64,000 nucleotides of DNA from Xanthobacter tagetidis (GCF_003667445.1 NZ_RCTF01000015.1:10001-74000), one strand, 5' to 3'. Shown: positions 44,824 to 54,061, numbered from the stretch's first letter. The notes: generated by a model not told the origin, from the sequence alone. Program-made: numbers and translations.

Positions 44824-45885
44824 ATGAGCCGCGCCGGCGCCCGGCGCATCTCGCTCGCGCTCCAGGGCGGGGGCGCCCACGGCGCCTTCACCTGGGGCGT
44901 GCTGGACCGTCTGCTCCAGGAGGAGAGCCTTTCCGTCTCCGGCATCTCCGGCACCAGCGCCGGGGCCATGAACGCGGTGGTGCTGGCCTCGGGCCTCGCC
45001 AAGGGCTCGGAGAGCGGCGAGAGCGGCGCCGACGCGGGGGAGGCGCGGCGCGCGCTCGCCCAGTTCTGGCGCGACGTCTCGCGCGACGGGCGCATGTCGC
45101 CGCTTCAGCGCACCGCCTTCGACCGGCTGCTCGGCAACTGGTCGCTGGCGCGCAACCCGGCCTATCTCGCCTTCGAGGTGGCCTCGCGCTTCTTCTCGCC
45201 CTACGACCTCAACCCGCTGAACATCAATCCGCTGCGCGAGATCATCGACGCGCACGTGGACTTCGAGGCGATCCGCGCCTCGCAGGTGGCGGTGTTCATC
45301 TCCGCCACCAACGTGCACACCGGCCGCGCCCGCATCTTCGACCACAGGGAGATGACCGCCGACGCGGTGATGGCCTCGGCCTGCCTGCCGTTCCTGTTCC
45401 AGGCGGTGGAGATCGACGGCGTGCCCTATTGGGACGGCGGCTACATGGGCAACCCGCCGCTGGTGCCGCTCTACGAGAAGGCGGAAGCCGACGACATCAT
45501 CCTGGTGCAGATCAACCCGGTGGCGCGCGAGACCACGCCGCGCACCGCGGCCGAGATCCAGAACCGTATCAACGAGATCACCTTCAACGCCTCGCTGCTG
45601 GCGCAGCTGCGCTTCATCGACCAGGCGGCGAAGCTGATCGACCAGGGCTTCATGAGCCGCCTGACGCTGGGCGGGTCCAGCTTCCGCCGGGTGCGCCTGC
45701 ACCGCATCGGCGGCGCCGACCAGCTCGCGAAGCTGGACGCCACCTCCAAGCTCAATGCGGAATGGGGCTTCCTCCAGCACTTGCGCGACCTCGGCCGCGC
45801 CGCGGCCGAGGACTTCCTGGAGACGCACGGCGCCGACATCGGCCGGCGCTCGACCCTGGACCTGAGGCTGGAATTCGCCGACTGA
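44824..45885 (+). CDS. patatin-like phospholipase family protein
   Basis: 353 residues. Patatin-type acyl hydrolase with the oxyanion Gly-rich loop LALQGGGAHGAF (11-22), nucleophile elbow GTSAG (S45) and the DGG motif (D204 in YWDGGY), giving an intact Ser-Asp dyad. No signal peptide, so cytosolic or granule-associated. Its position after bdhA raises the possibility that it acts on polyhydroxybutyrate granules or their lipid layer; this is inference, since patatins also hydrolyse phospholipids. Confidence 0.92.
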   Translation: MSRAGARRISLALQGGGAHGAFTWGVLDRLLQEESLSVSGISGTSAGAMNAVVLASGLAKGSESGESGADAGEARRALAQFWRDVSRDGRMSPLQRTAFDRLLGNWSLARNPAYLAFEVASRFFSPYDLNPLNINPLREIIDAHVDFEAIRASQVAVFISATNVHTGRARIFDHREMTADAVMASACLPFLFQAVEIDGVPYWDGGYMGNPPLVPLYEKAEADDIILVQINPVARETTPRTAAEIQNRINEITFNASLLAQLRFIDQAAKLIDQGFMSRLTLGGSSFRRVRLHRIGGADQLAKLDATSKLNAEWGFLQHLRDLGRAAAEDFLETHGADIGRRSTLDLRLEFAD

Positions 45886-45889
45886 GCGA

Positions 45890-46414
45890 TCAGCCGCGCG
45901 AATCCTTCCTCGCCTGCGCCACCGCCACGAACTTGGTGACACGCCCCGCCTCGCCGGCGGCGCCGATGGGATCGATGCGGGTGCGCTCCTTGGGGCGCAT
46001 ACCCTTGTTGGCGCGCGGCAGGGTGGCCGGGCGGGTGGCGCGCTTGGAATCGCGCTTCAGCTCCAGGGCGCGGTGCGCGTTCGCCACCAGCTCGGAGCGG
46101 GACTCCTCGGCCTCGCGCCGCTTCACCTCGCGCCGGGCGCGGGTGAGGGCGTCGTTCAGCACCGAGGCCTTCTGGCGGTTGCCGGAATCGGCCTTGTCAT
46201 AGGCCGCCTCGCCGCGCCCGCCCTTGCCGCGCATGGCCCGGCGCTGGTTGTTGGCGATCGTGAGCGCGCGCTCGCGGCGCTCGCGCAGGTGGCGCACCAG
46301 GGCATGAAGGTCGGCGTCGGACAGCATGCCGATGGCCGGCTGGCGGGTCTGGTCGACGAAGCCCAGTTCGTCGACGGTGAGCACGCGCTGCTCGGTCTTG
46401 CGGGGATGGGCCAT
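45890..46414 (-). CDS. conserved hypothetical basic protein
   Basis: 174 residues from ATG 46414 with GGAGGAAG 4 bp upstream. Rich in Arg, Lys and Ala: LHALVRHLRERRERALTIANNQRRAMRGKG, then RARREVKRREAEESRSELVANAHRALELKRDSKRATRPATL, and a tail with RPKERTRIDPIGAAGEAGRVTKFVAVAQARKDSRG. Predicted helical and nucleic-acid-binding by charge, but no domain is recognised. Convergent with the patatin gene, 4 bp apart. Confidence 0.75.
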   Translation of the reverse strand: MAHPRKTEQRVLTVDELGFVDQTRQPAIGMLSDADLHALVRHLRERRERALTIANNQRRAMRGKGGRGEAAYDKADSGNRQKASVLNDALTRARREVKRREAEESRSELVANAHRALELKRDSKRATRPATLPRANKGMRPKERTRIDPIGAAGEAGRVTKFVAVAQARKDSRG

Positions 46415-46544
46415 CTTCTTCCTCCGTTGCGTGGCTTGAATTGCCTGGCTTGATCGGCGCGGCGCGCGCACCATGTTGAACCAGAACGCTATTTCACCCG
46501 AATGCGTCGGCCTTAAGACGGCCGGCGGTGGGAGGGGGTGGCGC

Positions 46545-47135
46545 ATGAGCGCAGACCATGTGCCGGCCGTGTTCCAGGCCGGCGGCGCACGCATCGAGGT
46601 CATGGTGGGCGACATCACCGCCCTCGCACTCGATGCCATCGTGAACGCCGCCAATTCCACGCTGCTGGGCGGCGGCGGGGTGGACGGGGCGATCCACCGC
46701 GCCGCCGGGCCGGAGCTTCTGGTCCATTGCCGCACGCTCGGCGGCTGCCCCACGGGCGAGGCGCGCCTCACTCCCGGCTTCCAGCTGAAGGCACGGCACG
46801 TGATCCACACCGTGGGGCCGGTCTGGCAGGGGGGCGGGGCGGGAGAGGATGGCCTGCTGGCGCGCTGCTACCGGGAAAGCCTCGCCCTCGCCGAGGCGGC
46901 GCGTCTCGGCTCCATCGCCTTCCCCGCCATCTCCACCGGGGTCTACGGCTTTCCGGCCGAACGGGCGGCGCCGCTTGCGGCGGCGGCCGTGCTCGACCAT
47001 GTTCGCGCACGGCCGCTCGTGACGCGCGTCGTGTTCTGCTGCTTCTCGCAAGGCTCCGCGAACCTGCACCATGCCGCCCTCCGCGCCCAAGGCCTCAAGC
47101 CCATCGACCTCGAGCCCCACCCCCTCGATCCGTGA
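46545..47135 (+). CDS. macrodomain protein, O-acetyl-ADP-ribose deacetylase type
   Basis: 196 residues from ATG 46545 (MSADHVPAVFQAGGARIEVMVGDIT). Macrodomain signatures are complete: GDITALALDAIVNAANSTLLGGGGVDGAIHRAAGPEL (split), GEARLTPGFQL, HTVGPVW and the phosphate-binding SIAFPAISTGVYGFP. Closest in pattern to YmdB-like enzymes that hydrolyse O-acetyl-ADP-ribose. The 3' end overlaps the RluA-type gene by 65 bp in another frame, if that gene starts at its first ATG. Confidence 0.93.
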   Translation: MSADHVPAVFQAGGARIEVMVGDITALALDAIVNAANSTLLGGGGVDGAIHRAAGPELLVHCRTLGGCPTGEARLTPGFQLKARHVIHTVGPVWQGGGAGEDGLLARCYRESLALAEAARLGSIAFPAISTGVYGFPAERAAPLAAAAVLDHVRARPLVTRVVFCCFSQGSANLHHAALRAQGLKPIDLEPHPLDP

Positions 47136-47889
47136 GGACCAGCCGCCGCCGGTGCCGATCCTGCACCGCGACGGCATGATGCTGATCGTCGACAAGCCGG
47201 CGGGCCTGCCGGTGCACAAGGGGCCGAAGGGCGGCGAGACGCTGGCGGACCATCTCGACGCCTTGCGCTTCGGCCTGCCCCGCACGCCCGAGCTGGCGCA
47301 CCGGCTCGACAAGGACACCTCCGGCTGCCTGGTGCTCGGCCGCCATCCCAAGGCGCTGGCGCTGCTCGGCAAGCTGTTCGCCTCCGGCGCGGTGGACAAG
47401 ACCTATGTGGCGCTCACCCAGGGCGCGCCGGCCGCGGACGAAGGCCGCATCGACCAGCCGCTGGCCAAGCGCTCGCCCCATCGCGGCTGGTGGATGCAGG
47501 CGGTGCCCAAGGGAACGGCAGGGGCGCAGGAGGCGATCACCGACTTCAGGGTGCTGCACCGGGGCGATCATCTGAGCGTGGTCGCGCTCTCCCCGGTCAC
47601 GGGGCGCACCCACCAGTTGCGCGCCCACCTCGCCCATCTCGGCTGCCCGATCCTCGGCGACGCCATCTATGGCGGCGCCTCGCGCCTGCCGGGCGGGCCG
47701 ATGCTGCATCTGCATTCGCGGCGCATCGCCGTGCCGCTGGCGAAGAGCGGGCCCGCCGTTACGGCAACCGCCCCTTTGCCGCCGCATATCTGCGCCAGCC
47801 TTCAGGTGCTCGGCCTGGTGCCGGAGGAGATCGGCGCGGCGGCCGACCGGTGGGCGCAGACGCAGGAGCAGGTCCCGCGCTCCGCCTGA
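47071..47889 (+). CDS. RluA family RNA pseudouridine synthase
   Basis: 272 residues. Catalytic Asp D80 in HRLDKDTSG, with LIVDKPAGLPVHKG (about 38-51), ALSPVTGRTHQLRAHLAHLGCPILGD, and MLHLHSRRI, all standard for the RluA family. No S4 domain is seen at the N-terminus. The target uridine in rRNA or tRNA cannot be told. Start ATG 47071 lies inside the macrodomain gene; GTG 47152 would remove a Pro/Ser-rich leader and the overlap, and may be the true start. Confidence 0.92.
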   Translation: MPPSAPKASSPSTSSPTPSIREDQPPPVPILHRDGMMLIVDKPAGLPVHKGPKGGETLADHLDALRFGLPRTPELAHRLDKDTSGCLVLGRHPKALALLGKLFASGAVDKTYVALTQGAPAADEGRIDQPLAKRSPHRGWWMQAVPKGTAGAQEAITDFRVLHRGDHLSVVALSPVTGRTHQLRAHLAHLGCPILGDAIYGGASRLPGGPMLHLHSRRIAVPLAKSGPAVTATAPLPPHICASLQVLGLVPEEIGAAADRWAQTQEQVPRSA

Positions 47890-48010
47890 CCCATATGTGA
47901 AGGCCCGCCTCGGCGGCTCCGGCTGGCCCGCTCCTTGCTACGTGTTAAGGTTGTCGATCTGGGCTGTCGCCGGACGCCGCTCCGCGCCGATGCAGCGTGA
48001 TGGAGGTTGC

Positions 48011-50677
48011 GTGACCACGCCTCGCGAGAACAAGCATTCGCGCCGCCGGGCCGAGGGCCCCGAGGGCCTGCTCGCCAAGGCGGTGGAGCGGGCGCGCCTG
48101 GTCATCGCCTGGGAGCGGGCGTGGCCGATCCTGGTGCGCATCGCCGTGGTGGTGGCGGCCTTCCTCGCGGTCTCGTGGGCCGGCCTTTGGCTGGCGCTGC
48201 CGGTTTATGGCCGCGCCGCGGGCGTCGCACTGTTCGCACTGGCGTTGGGTTTCGCGGCCTGGCCGCTGCTCGCCTTCGCTTGGCCGACCCGCAGGGATGC
48301 CATCGCCCGTCTTGACCGCAAGAGCGCGCTCGCCCACCGGCCCGCCACCGCCATCTCCGACGCGCTCGCCACGAAGCCGGACGACGCCGTCGGCACCGCT
48401 CTGTGGCGCGCCCACCTCGTCCGCGCCATGGCCGCGGCGCGCACGCTCGATCCCGGCGTGCCGGTGCCGGGCGTGCCGGCCAAGGACCCGCGCGGCCTGC
48501 GCGCGCTGGCGCTGCTCGCCGTCATCGCCGCCTTCTTCTTCGCCGCCGGCGACCGGGCCGGGCGCATCGGCGCCGCCTTCGACTGGCGCGGTATCGCGCC
48601 GGCCTCGCCCTATCGGCTCGACGCCTGGGTGGACCCGCCCGGCTATACCGGCCGCGCGCCCATGGTGCTGCCCGGCCTGCGCTCGGACGACCCGGCCTCG
48701 CTCAACGCTTTGGCGCTCCAGGTGCCGAGCGGCAGCATCCTGGTGGTGCGCGCCTCCGGCATCGACACCGAGGCGCTCAAGCTCGACGGCGGCATCGCCG
48801 AGGAAAAGCCGGAGGCTGCGGCCGAGAGTGCGGACAAGGAGGCCGTGAAGGAGGCGAGGCCCGCCGGCCCCGCGCGCGCCGAACGGCGCTTCGTGATCCG
48901 CGAGAATGCGGACGTCTCCTTCCTCGGCCCGGACCAGCGCCGGCTGATGTGGCACTTCAAGGTGCAGCCCGACACGCCGCCCTCCATCGCCTTCGCCAAG
49001 GACCCGCAGGTGGGCCTGCGCAACACCACCGTGCTGTCCTACCGGGTGGAGGACGATTACGGGATCAAGGAGGCCGACGCGGTCCTGGTGCCGGCGCCGC
49101 CCGAGCCGTCCTTCTTCCCCCGTCCCGGCGCGAACACGGCCAAGGCGGCGCCGAAGCCTCTGGTGCCGGCGCCCGAGGTGAAGCTCACCCTGCCCTCCAG
49201 CGGGCGCTCCGGAGCCGCCCAGACGACGAAGGACCTCGTCGCCCATCCCTGGGCCGGCGCCAATGTCGCCATCACGCTCAAGGCCAAGGACGAGGCCGGC
49301 AACGAGAGCGTGAGCGAAACCAAGACCTTCCGCCTGCCGCAGCGGGCCTTCACCAAGCCGCTCGCGAAGGCGCTGGTGGACGAGCGCCGACGCCTCGCGC
49401 TCGACCCCTCGAACCGCCGCCGGCTGGTGAACGTGCTCACCGCGCTGACCGACGAGCCGCAGAAGTTCAAGCCCGACATGGGCGAGTATCTCGGCCTGCG
49501 CACCGGCCTCGCCATGGCGCGCGGCGCCCGCAACGACGAGGACCTGCGCGCGCTGGTCGACTATCTGTGGGACATGGCCGTGCGCATCGAGGACGGCACC
49601 CTCACCGACGCCGAGCGGGCGCTGAAGGCGGCCCAGGAGGCGTTGCGCGACGCGCTGGAGCGTGGCGCCAGCGACGAGGAGATCCGCCGGCTGACGCAGG
49701 ACCTGCGCGCCGCCATGGAGCGCATGATGCGCCAGATGGCTGAGCAGGCCATGCGCGACCGCGGCGCCAACGACCGCCCGCTGGACCAGAACACCCGCAT
49801 CATGCGGCCGCAGGACCTGCAGAAGATGCTGGACCGCATCGAGGACCTCGCCCGCTCCGGCAACAAGGACGCGGCGCGCGAACTGCTCGACCAGCTCCAG
49901 GCGATGATGGAGAACATGCGCCCGGGCAACCGCCAGGCCGGGCAGCAGGGCCAGCAGCAGCAGAGCGAGCTGGGCGCCATGATCCAGGAGCAGCAACGCC
50001 TGCGCGACCGCACCTTCCGCCAGGGTCAGCAGCAGGGCCAGCAGCAGGGACAACAGGGCCAGCGCGGGCAACGCGGCCAGCAGGGGCAGCAGGGTCAACA
50101 AGGCCAACAGGGCGAAGGCGGCGAGGGGCAGGAGGGCTTCGACCAGCTCCAGCAGGGCCAGCAGGACCTCAGGCGCCGCCTCGGCCGCGTGCTCGACCAG
50201 ATGCGCCGCATGCAGCCCGGCCAGCAGGGGCAGCAAGGCCAGGGGCAGCAAGGCGACGGCGGCCAGGGCCAGGACGACATGGCGCGCGCCGGCGACCAGC
50301 TCGGCCGCGCCGAGCAGGCCATGCGCGAGGCCGAGGAGGCGCTCGGCCGCGGCGACGGCCAGGGCGCGCTCGATGCCGAGGGCCGCGCGCTCCAGGCGCT
50401 GCGGCAGGGCGCCCAGTCGCTGGCCCAGGCCCAGCAGGGCAACGATCGCGGCCCCGGCCCGGGCGGCCCGGGCGAGGACGCGGCCCAGCGCGTCGACCCG
50501 CTCGGCCGGCCGCTGCGCAGCCAGGACTATGGCGACGACTTCACCGTGAAGGTGCCCGACGAGGTGGACGCCCAGCGCGCCCGCCGCGTGCTGGAGGAGC
50601 TGCGCCGCCGCTTGGAACAGCCCCTGCGCCCGCAGATCGAGCTGGATTATCTGGAGCGCCTGCTGAAGGGGCTGTGA
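48011..50677 (+). CDS. DUF4175 (TIGR02302-type) membrane protein with Gln-rich region
   Basis: 888 residues from GTG 48011, placed by GGAGG at 48002-48006. N-terminal hydrophobic helices (about 45-90 and 150-170) anchor it. A periplasmic region with an Ig/propeller-like DAWVDPPGYTGRAPMVLPG segment follows. The middle is helical, then residues ~642-757 are almost pure Gln/Gly (QQGQQGQRGQRGQQGQQGQQ), and a helical tail ends YLERLLKGL. The family is confined to alphaproteobacteria and its function is unknown. The Gln tract suggests replication-slippage variability or phase-separating or scaffold behaviour, which is speculation. Confidence 0.9.
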   Translation: MTTPRENKHSRRRAEGPEGLLAKAVERARLVIAWERAWPILVRIAVVVAAFLAVSWAGLWLALPVYGRAAGVALFALALGFAAWPLLAFAWPTRRDAIARLDRKSALAHRPATAISDALATKPDDAVGTALWRAHLVRAMAAARTLDPGVPVPGVPAKDPRGLRALALLAVIAAFFFAAGDRAGRIGAAFDWRGIAPASPYRLDAWVDPPGYTGRAPMVLPGLRSDDPASLNALALQVPSGSILVVRASGIDTEALKLDGGIAEEKPEAAAESADKEAVKEARPAGPARAERRFVIRENADVSFLGPDQRRLMWHFKVQPDTPPSIAFAKDPQVGLRNTTVLSYRVEDDYGIKEADAVLVPAPPEPSFFPRPGANTAKAAPKPLVPAPEVKLTLPSSGRSGAAQTTKDLVAHPWAGANVAITLKAKDEAGNESVSETKTFRLPQRAFTKPLAKALVDERRRLALDPSNRRRLVNVLTALTDEPQKFKPDMGEYLGLRTGLAMARGARNDEDLRALVDYLWDMAVRIEDGTLTDAERALKAAQEALRDALERGASDEEIRRLTQDLRAAMERMMRQMAEQAMRDRGANDRPLDQNTRIMRPQDLQKMLDRIEDLARSGNKDAARELLDQLQAMMENMRPGNRQAGQQGQQQQSELGAMIQEQQRLRDRTFRQGQQQGQQQGQQGQRGQRGQQGQQGQQGQQGEGGEGQEGFDQLQQGQQDLRRRLGRVLDQMRRMQPGQQGQQGQGQQGDGGQGQDDMARAGDQLGRAEQAMREAEEALGRGDGQGALDAEGRALQALRQGAQSLAQAQQGNDRGPGPGGPGEDAAQRVDPLGRPLRSQDYGDDFTVKVPDEVDAQRARRVLEELRRRLEQPLRPQIELDYLERLLKGL

Positions 50678-50790
50678 GCCGGCGGCCCGCTTCGGCGACC
50701 CGAGGGCGCCGCAGCCGCGCCCGGCCGAAGTCAGTGAAGGGGACGGAGCGGACGGTGACAAAGAAGCCCCGCGGCATCCGCCCTCACCGC

Positions 50791-50883
50791 CGTCGTGCTT
50801 CGGCTCGACCGGAGCATCCACACCACCTCCCGGCGTTTCGCCCGGCCGCAGGATAGGCCCTCGGGTCAAGCCCGAGGGCGACG
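50791..50883. repeat. intergenic palindromic element, copy 4
   Basis: Left hairpin GCTTCGG-CTCGA-CCGGAGC and right hairpin CCCTCGGG-TCAAG-CCCGAGGG, bounded by CGTC and GACGG. The loops differ from exact complementarity by one base. Confidence 0.8.
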
Positions 50884-51002
50884 GCGGGGAGGGGGAGGCG
50901 GCGGCGGTTGGCGCCGGAGCGGGGGGGGGCCAGCAAAAAGACGGGGGCGGCGTCCCAAGCGGAGCGCGGCGAAACACCCAGTCGTACCCCATCCCAAACC
51001 AC

Positions 51003-51111
51003 CGTCATGCCCCGGCTCGTCCGGGGCATCCACCGTGCCGCATGCGGGCGCCTGAACGCGAAGCGCGGGCTGGCCGCTGCGTGGATCCCCCGGACGAGCC
51101 GGGGGATGACG
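51003..51111. repeat. intergenic palindromic element, copy 5
   Basis: Left hairpin ATGCCCCGG-CTCGT-CCGGGGCAT, right hairpin ATCCCCCGG-ACGAG-CCGGGGGAT. The loops are exact complements and both differ from copy 3 by the same compensating base change. Confidence 0.9.
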
Positions 51112-51152
51112 GCGGTGTGGCGATTGAGCGGGCGCTGCCGGCTCCCGGCCAC

Positions 51153-51242
51153 CGTCATGCTCCGACTTGATCGGAGCATCCACGCGACCTTGCCGTCTTG
51201 CCGGCCGCGGGATGGACCCTCCGATCAAGTCGGAGGGCGACG
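51153..51242. repeat. intergenic palindromic element, copy 6
   Basis: Left hairpin GCTCCGA-CTTGA-TCGGAGC, right hairpin CCCTCCGA-TCAAG-TCGGAGGG. The ends have swapped arm types relative to copies 1 and 7 (ATGC-type at left, CCCT-type at right). Confidence 0.9.
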
Positions 51243-51384
51243 GCGGGAAGGGAAATGATGGCGGCAAACGGCGGGGAGGGGCGCTGAAAGCGTTCTCCAA
51301 CCTCCTCAGCCGACCCGCCTCAAGTCGCCCACTCCGTCGAGTTCCTCTCCGCCGACGCTCGGTGGCCCCCTCTCTACGGCCCCC

Positions 51385-52296
51385 TCAATCGAGCCCCAGC
51401 CTGCGGCAGAGGTCGTCCAATTGATCGAGGCTGGCATAGAGGATGCGCAGCTCGCCGGCCTCGCCCTTGCCGGCGATGGCGACCGTGAGGCCGAGCGCGT
51501 CGGCGAGGCGCTTCTCCAGCGCCCGCACGTCCGCCGACTTCACCTCCGGCGCACCCTTGGCGGACGCCGCGCCCCCGCCCTTGCCGGCGAGCCGGCCTTC
51601 GACTTCGGCGCGCACCTTTGCGAGCGCCTCAACGTCACGCACGTTGAGGCCCTTCTCCACCACCTCGCGGGCGACGCGCTCGGCATCCGGCACGCCGAGC
51701 AGCGCACGGGCGTGGCCGGCGGTGAGGCGCCCGTCCGCCAGCATGGCCTTCACGCCCTCGGGCAGCTTCAGCAGGCGCAGGGTGTTGGCGATATGGCTGC
51801 GGCTCTTGCCGATCACCTTGGCGAGTTCCGCCTGGGCATAGTCGAACTCGGCCATCAGCGCCTCGTAGCCCAGCGCCTCTTCCACCGGGTTGAGGTCGGC
51901 GCGCTGGACGTTCTCGATGATGGCGATCTCCAGCGCCTCGCGGTCGGTGAGGTCGAGCACCACCACCGGCACATCGTGCAGCCCGGCGCGCTGGGCCGCG
52001 CGCCAGCGCCGCTCGCCGGCGACGATCTCGAAGCTGTTGGGGCCGGTGAGCGGGCGCACGACGATGGGCTGGATGATGCCCTTCTCGCGGATCGAGGCGG
52101 TCAGCTCCTCCAGCCCCTCCTCCATGAAGGCGCGGCGCGGATTGCGCGGGTTCGCCCGCACGTGCTCGATCGGCACCCGCCGGGGGCCGCCGCCCGCGCG
52201 CCCGGGAGCGCCGGCGCGCGGGACCGGCGCGTCGTTCGCATCCCCGATCAGCGCCGCAAGGCCCCGGCCGAGCCGGGAGCGCGTCTCATCCGCCAT
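51385..52296 (-). CDS. parB: chromosome partitioning protein ParB
   Basis: 303 residues. Binds parS and slides as a CTP-dependent clamp to build the segregation complex. N-terminal ParA-interacting peptide RLGRGLAALIGD, CTPase motifs GERRWRA (94-100) and ENVQRADLNP (128-137), HTH QAELAKVIGKSRSHIANTLRLLKLP (about 155-178), and C-terminal dimerisation domain (KGEAGELRILYASLDQLDDLCRRLG). Lies 34 bp downstream of parA. Confidence 0.98.
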   Translation of the reverse strand: MADETRSRLGRGLAALIGDANDAPVPRAGAPGRAGGGPRRVPIEHVRANPRNPRRAFMEEGLEELTASIREKGIIQPIVVRPLTGPNSFEIVAGERRWRAAQRAGLHDVPVVVLDLTDREALEIAIIENVQRADLNPVEEALGYEALMAEFDYAQAELAKVIGKSRSHIANTLRLLKLPEGVKAMLADGRLTAGHARALLGVPDAERVAREVVEKGLNVRDVEALAKVRAEVEGRLAGKGGGAASAKGAPEVKSADVRALEKRLADALGLTVAIAGKGEAGELRILYASLDQLDDLCRRLGLD

Positions 52297-52330
52297 GGAC
52301 TAAATTCCTATTCCTGGTGCGGGGTGGGCG

Positions 52331-53182
52331 TCAGGCCGCGGCCTGGGCGCGGGCGGCGCGCTCGCGCTGGATCACCTCGGAGGCGAGGCGCAGATAGGCC
52401 TGCGAGCCGACGCACTTGAGGTCGTAGAGCAGCACCGGCTTGCCGTAGGACGGCGCCTCGGACACCCGCACATTGCGCGGGATTACGGTCTCGTAGACCT
52501 TGTCGCCCATGAATTGCCGCACGTCCTGCACCACCTGGTCGGAGAGGTTGTTGCGCGCGTCGTACATGGTCAGCACGATGCCGTGGATGGTGAGGTTCGG
52601 GTTCAGCCCGGTGCGCACCTGCTCCACGGTCTTGAGCAATTGGGAGAGGCCCTCCAGCGCGAAGAACTCGCACTGCAGCGGCACCAGGATGGCATCCGCC
52701 GCCGCCATGGCGTTCACCGTCAGCAGCGAGAGCGAGGGCGGGCAGTCGATCAGCACATAGGAATAGGAAGGCCCGGTCGTGTCGGCGGCGAGCGCCTCCA
52801 GCGCCGCGCGCAGGCGGAAGGCGCGGTCGCGCGCGGAGGCGATCTCCAGCTCCACGCCCGAGAGGTCGAGCGTCGCCGGGGCCACGTGCAGCGCGGGAAC
52901 GCCGGTCTCCATCACGGTCTCGCGCAGGGTCGCCTCGCCCACCAGCACGTCATAGGTGGAGAGGTTGCGCGCGCGCCGGTCGATGCCGAGCCCGGTGGAG
53001 GCGTTGCCCTGGGGATCAAGGTCCACCACCAGCACGCTCTCGCCGATGGCGGCCAGCGCCGTGCCGAGATTGATGGCGGTGGTGGTCTTGCCGACGCCGC
53101 CCTTCTGGTTGGCGAGCGCGAGCACGCGCGGCGGCGCGCCGGCGCCCCGGTCGGAGAGCGGGGAGATGATGGTCTCGGTCAT
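52331..53182 (-). CDS. parA: chromosome partitioning ATPase ParA
   Basis: 283 residues. Deviant Walker A KGGVGKTT (27-34), Walker A' VLVVDLDPQGNAS, Walker B YVLIDCPPSLSLLT, and conserved IPRNVRVSEAPSYGKP. Dynamic, DNA-associated ATPase moving ParB-parS complexes. It overlaps the rsmG stop by 4 bp on the same strand, so the two are translationally coupled. Confidence 0.98.
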   Translation of the reverse strand: MTETIISPLSDRGAGAPPRVLALANQKGGVGKTTTAINLGTALAAIGESVLVVDLDPQGNASTGLGIDRRARNLSTYDVLVGEATLRETVMETGVPALHVAPATLDLSGVELEIASARDRAFRLRAALEALAADTTGPSYSYVLIDCPPSLSLLTVNAMAAADAILVPLQCEFFALEGLSQLLKTVEQVRTGLNPNLTIHGIVLTMYDARNNLSDQVVQDVRQFMGDKVYETVIPRNVRVSEAPSYGKPVLLYDLKCVGSQAYLRLASEVIQRERAARAQAAA

Positions 53183-53916
53183 GGCCTGTTCCTTGGCGCC
53201 CGATGGCGGGCAGATGCCTGACGTGCAGGTGCCGGGCGTGCGGGTGCCTGGCGTGTGGTGTCCAAGCCGGCGTCCACGACGGGCGCCTCTCGTCTCGCCG
53301 ACCGCACCACCAGGATCCGCCCGTCGGGATCGCTGAGGCTCGGCGCGAGGTCGATATCGAGTGTCCAGCCTTTGCGTGCCTCGGTCAATTCGCGTTCGGC
53401 ATCGCGGCCCTTGGGAAACAGGCCGAGCGCCCCCGCGGCGAGGAAGGGGGCTGCGAGGTCGAGCAGCTTCGGCAGGGGCGCGAGGGCGCGGGCGGAGACC
53501 ACGTCGGTTCCGGGCGCGAGCGTCGCGGACACGTCCTCGATGCGCCGGGCCGCAACCTCCACCGGCAGCGCAGCGTGCCGCGCCGCCTCGCGCAGGAAGG
53601 CGGCCTTGCGGGTGTCGGATTCCACCAGAACCACCCGCGCGCCTTCGCGCTCGGCCATCACCGCCGCGGCCACGAGGCCCGGGAAGCCGCCGCCCGAGCC
53701 GAGGTCAACCCAGCGCCGCGCCGTTGCAGGAACATGGTTAACGAGCTGTAAACTGTCGGCGATGTGGCGCTCCCACAGGTCCGGCAGGGTGGCGGGCGAG
53801 ATCAGGTTCAGCGTCTTCTGCCACTTGGCCAGAAGGGCGGCGATGGTCTCCAGGCGCGCGCATGTTTCACGTGAAACGCGCGCGGCGACCGCGGCCTTGC
53901 CCCTCTCCTCGACCAT
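53179..53916 (-). CDS. rsmG: 16S rRNA (guanine527-N7)-methyltransferase RsmG (GidB)
   Basis: 245 residues. SAM-dependent methyltransferase fold with VDLGSGGGFPGLVAA (about 70-84), LVESDTRKAAFLREAAR and SARALAPLPKLLDLAAPFL. The N-terminus WQKTLNLISPATLPDLWERHIADSLQL is diagnostic. The C-terminal ~30 residues are Ala/Pro/Arg repeats beyond the core domain. Codons 13-18 (VSRETC) contain a parS site, a placement that lets one sequence serve two functions. Confidence 0.96.
   Translation of the reverse strand: MVEERGKAAVAARVSRETCARLETIAALLAKWQKTLNLISPATLPDLWERHIADSLQLVNHVPATARRWVDLGSGGGFPGLVAAAVMAEREGARVVLVESDTRKAAFLREAARHAALPVEVAARRIEDVSATLAPGTDVVSARALAPLPKLLDLAAPFLAAGALGLFPKGRDAERELTEARKGWTLDIDLAPSLSDPDGRILVVRSARREAPVVDAGLDTTRQAPARPAPARQASARHRAPRNRP
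53863..53878. promoter_or_regulatory. parS site inside rsmG (15 of 16 consensus)
   Basis: Matches TGTTTCACGTGAAACA except for the last base (G instead of A). It lies in the rsmG coding sequence near its 5' end and close to parA-parB. Confidence 0.9.
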
Positions 53917-54061
53917 GGACGCATTCCTCCCGCACCCCGAACCGGCCCGTCATCGCGACCGAGCGGGGCCAAACCATGCCGCTCGCGCCCGCAGCGACCG
54001 CCGGGGCCGTCCATCCCCATGATCCACAGACCGGACGCCGCGCGCCCGCCGCGTATCGCGC

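Larger units (their letters stand above)
50678..51384. other. 707-bp gene-free spacer rich in palindromic elements
   Basis: Between the convergent DUF4175 and parB genes. Three full palindromic elements (50791, 51003, 51153) take up about 290 bp; the rest is GC-rich with no convincing reading frame or terminator. A guanine run (about ten G) occurs near 50925. Confidence 0.7.
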
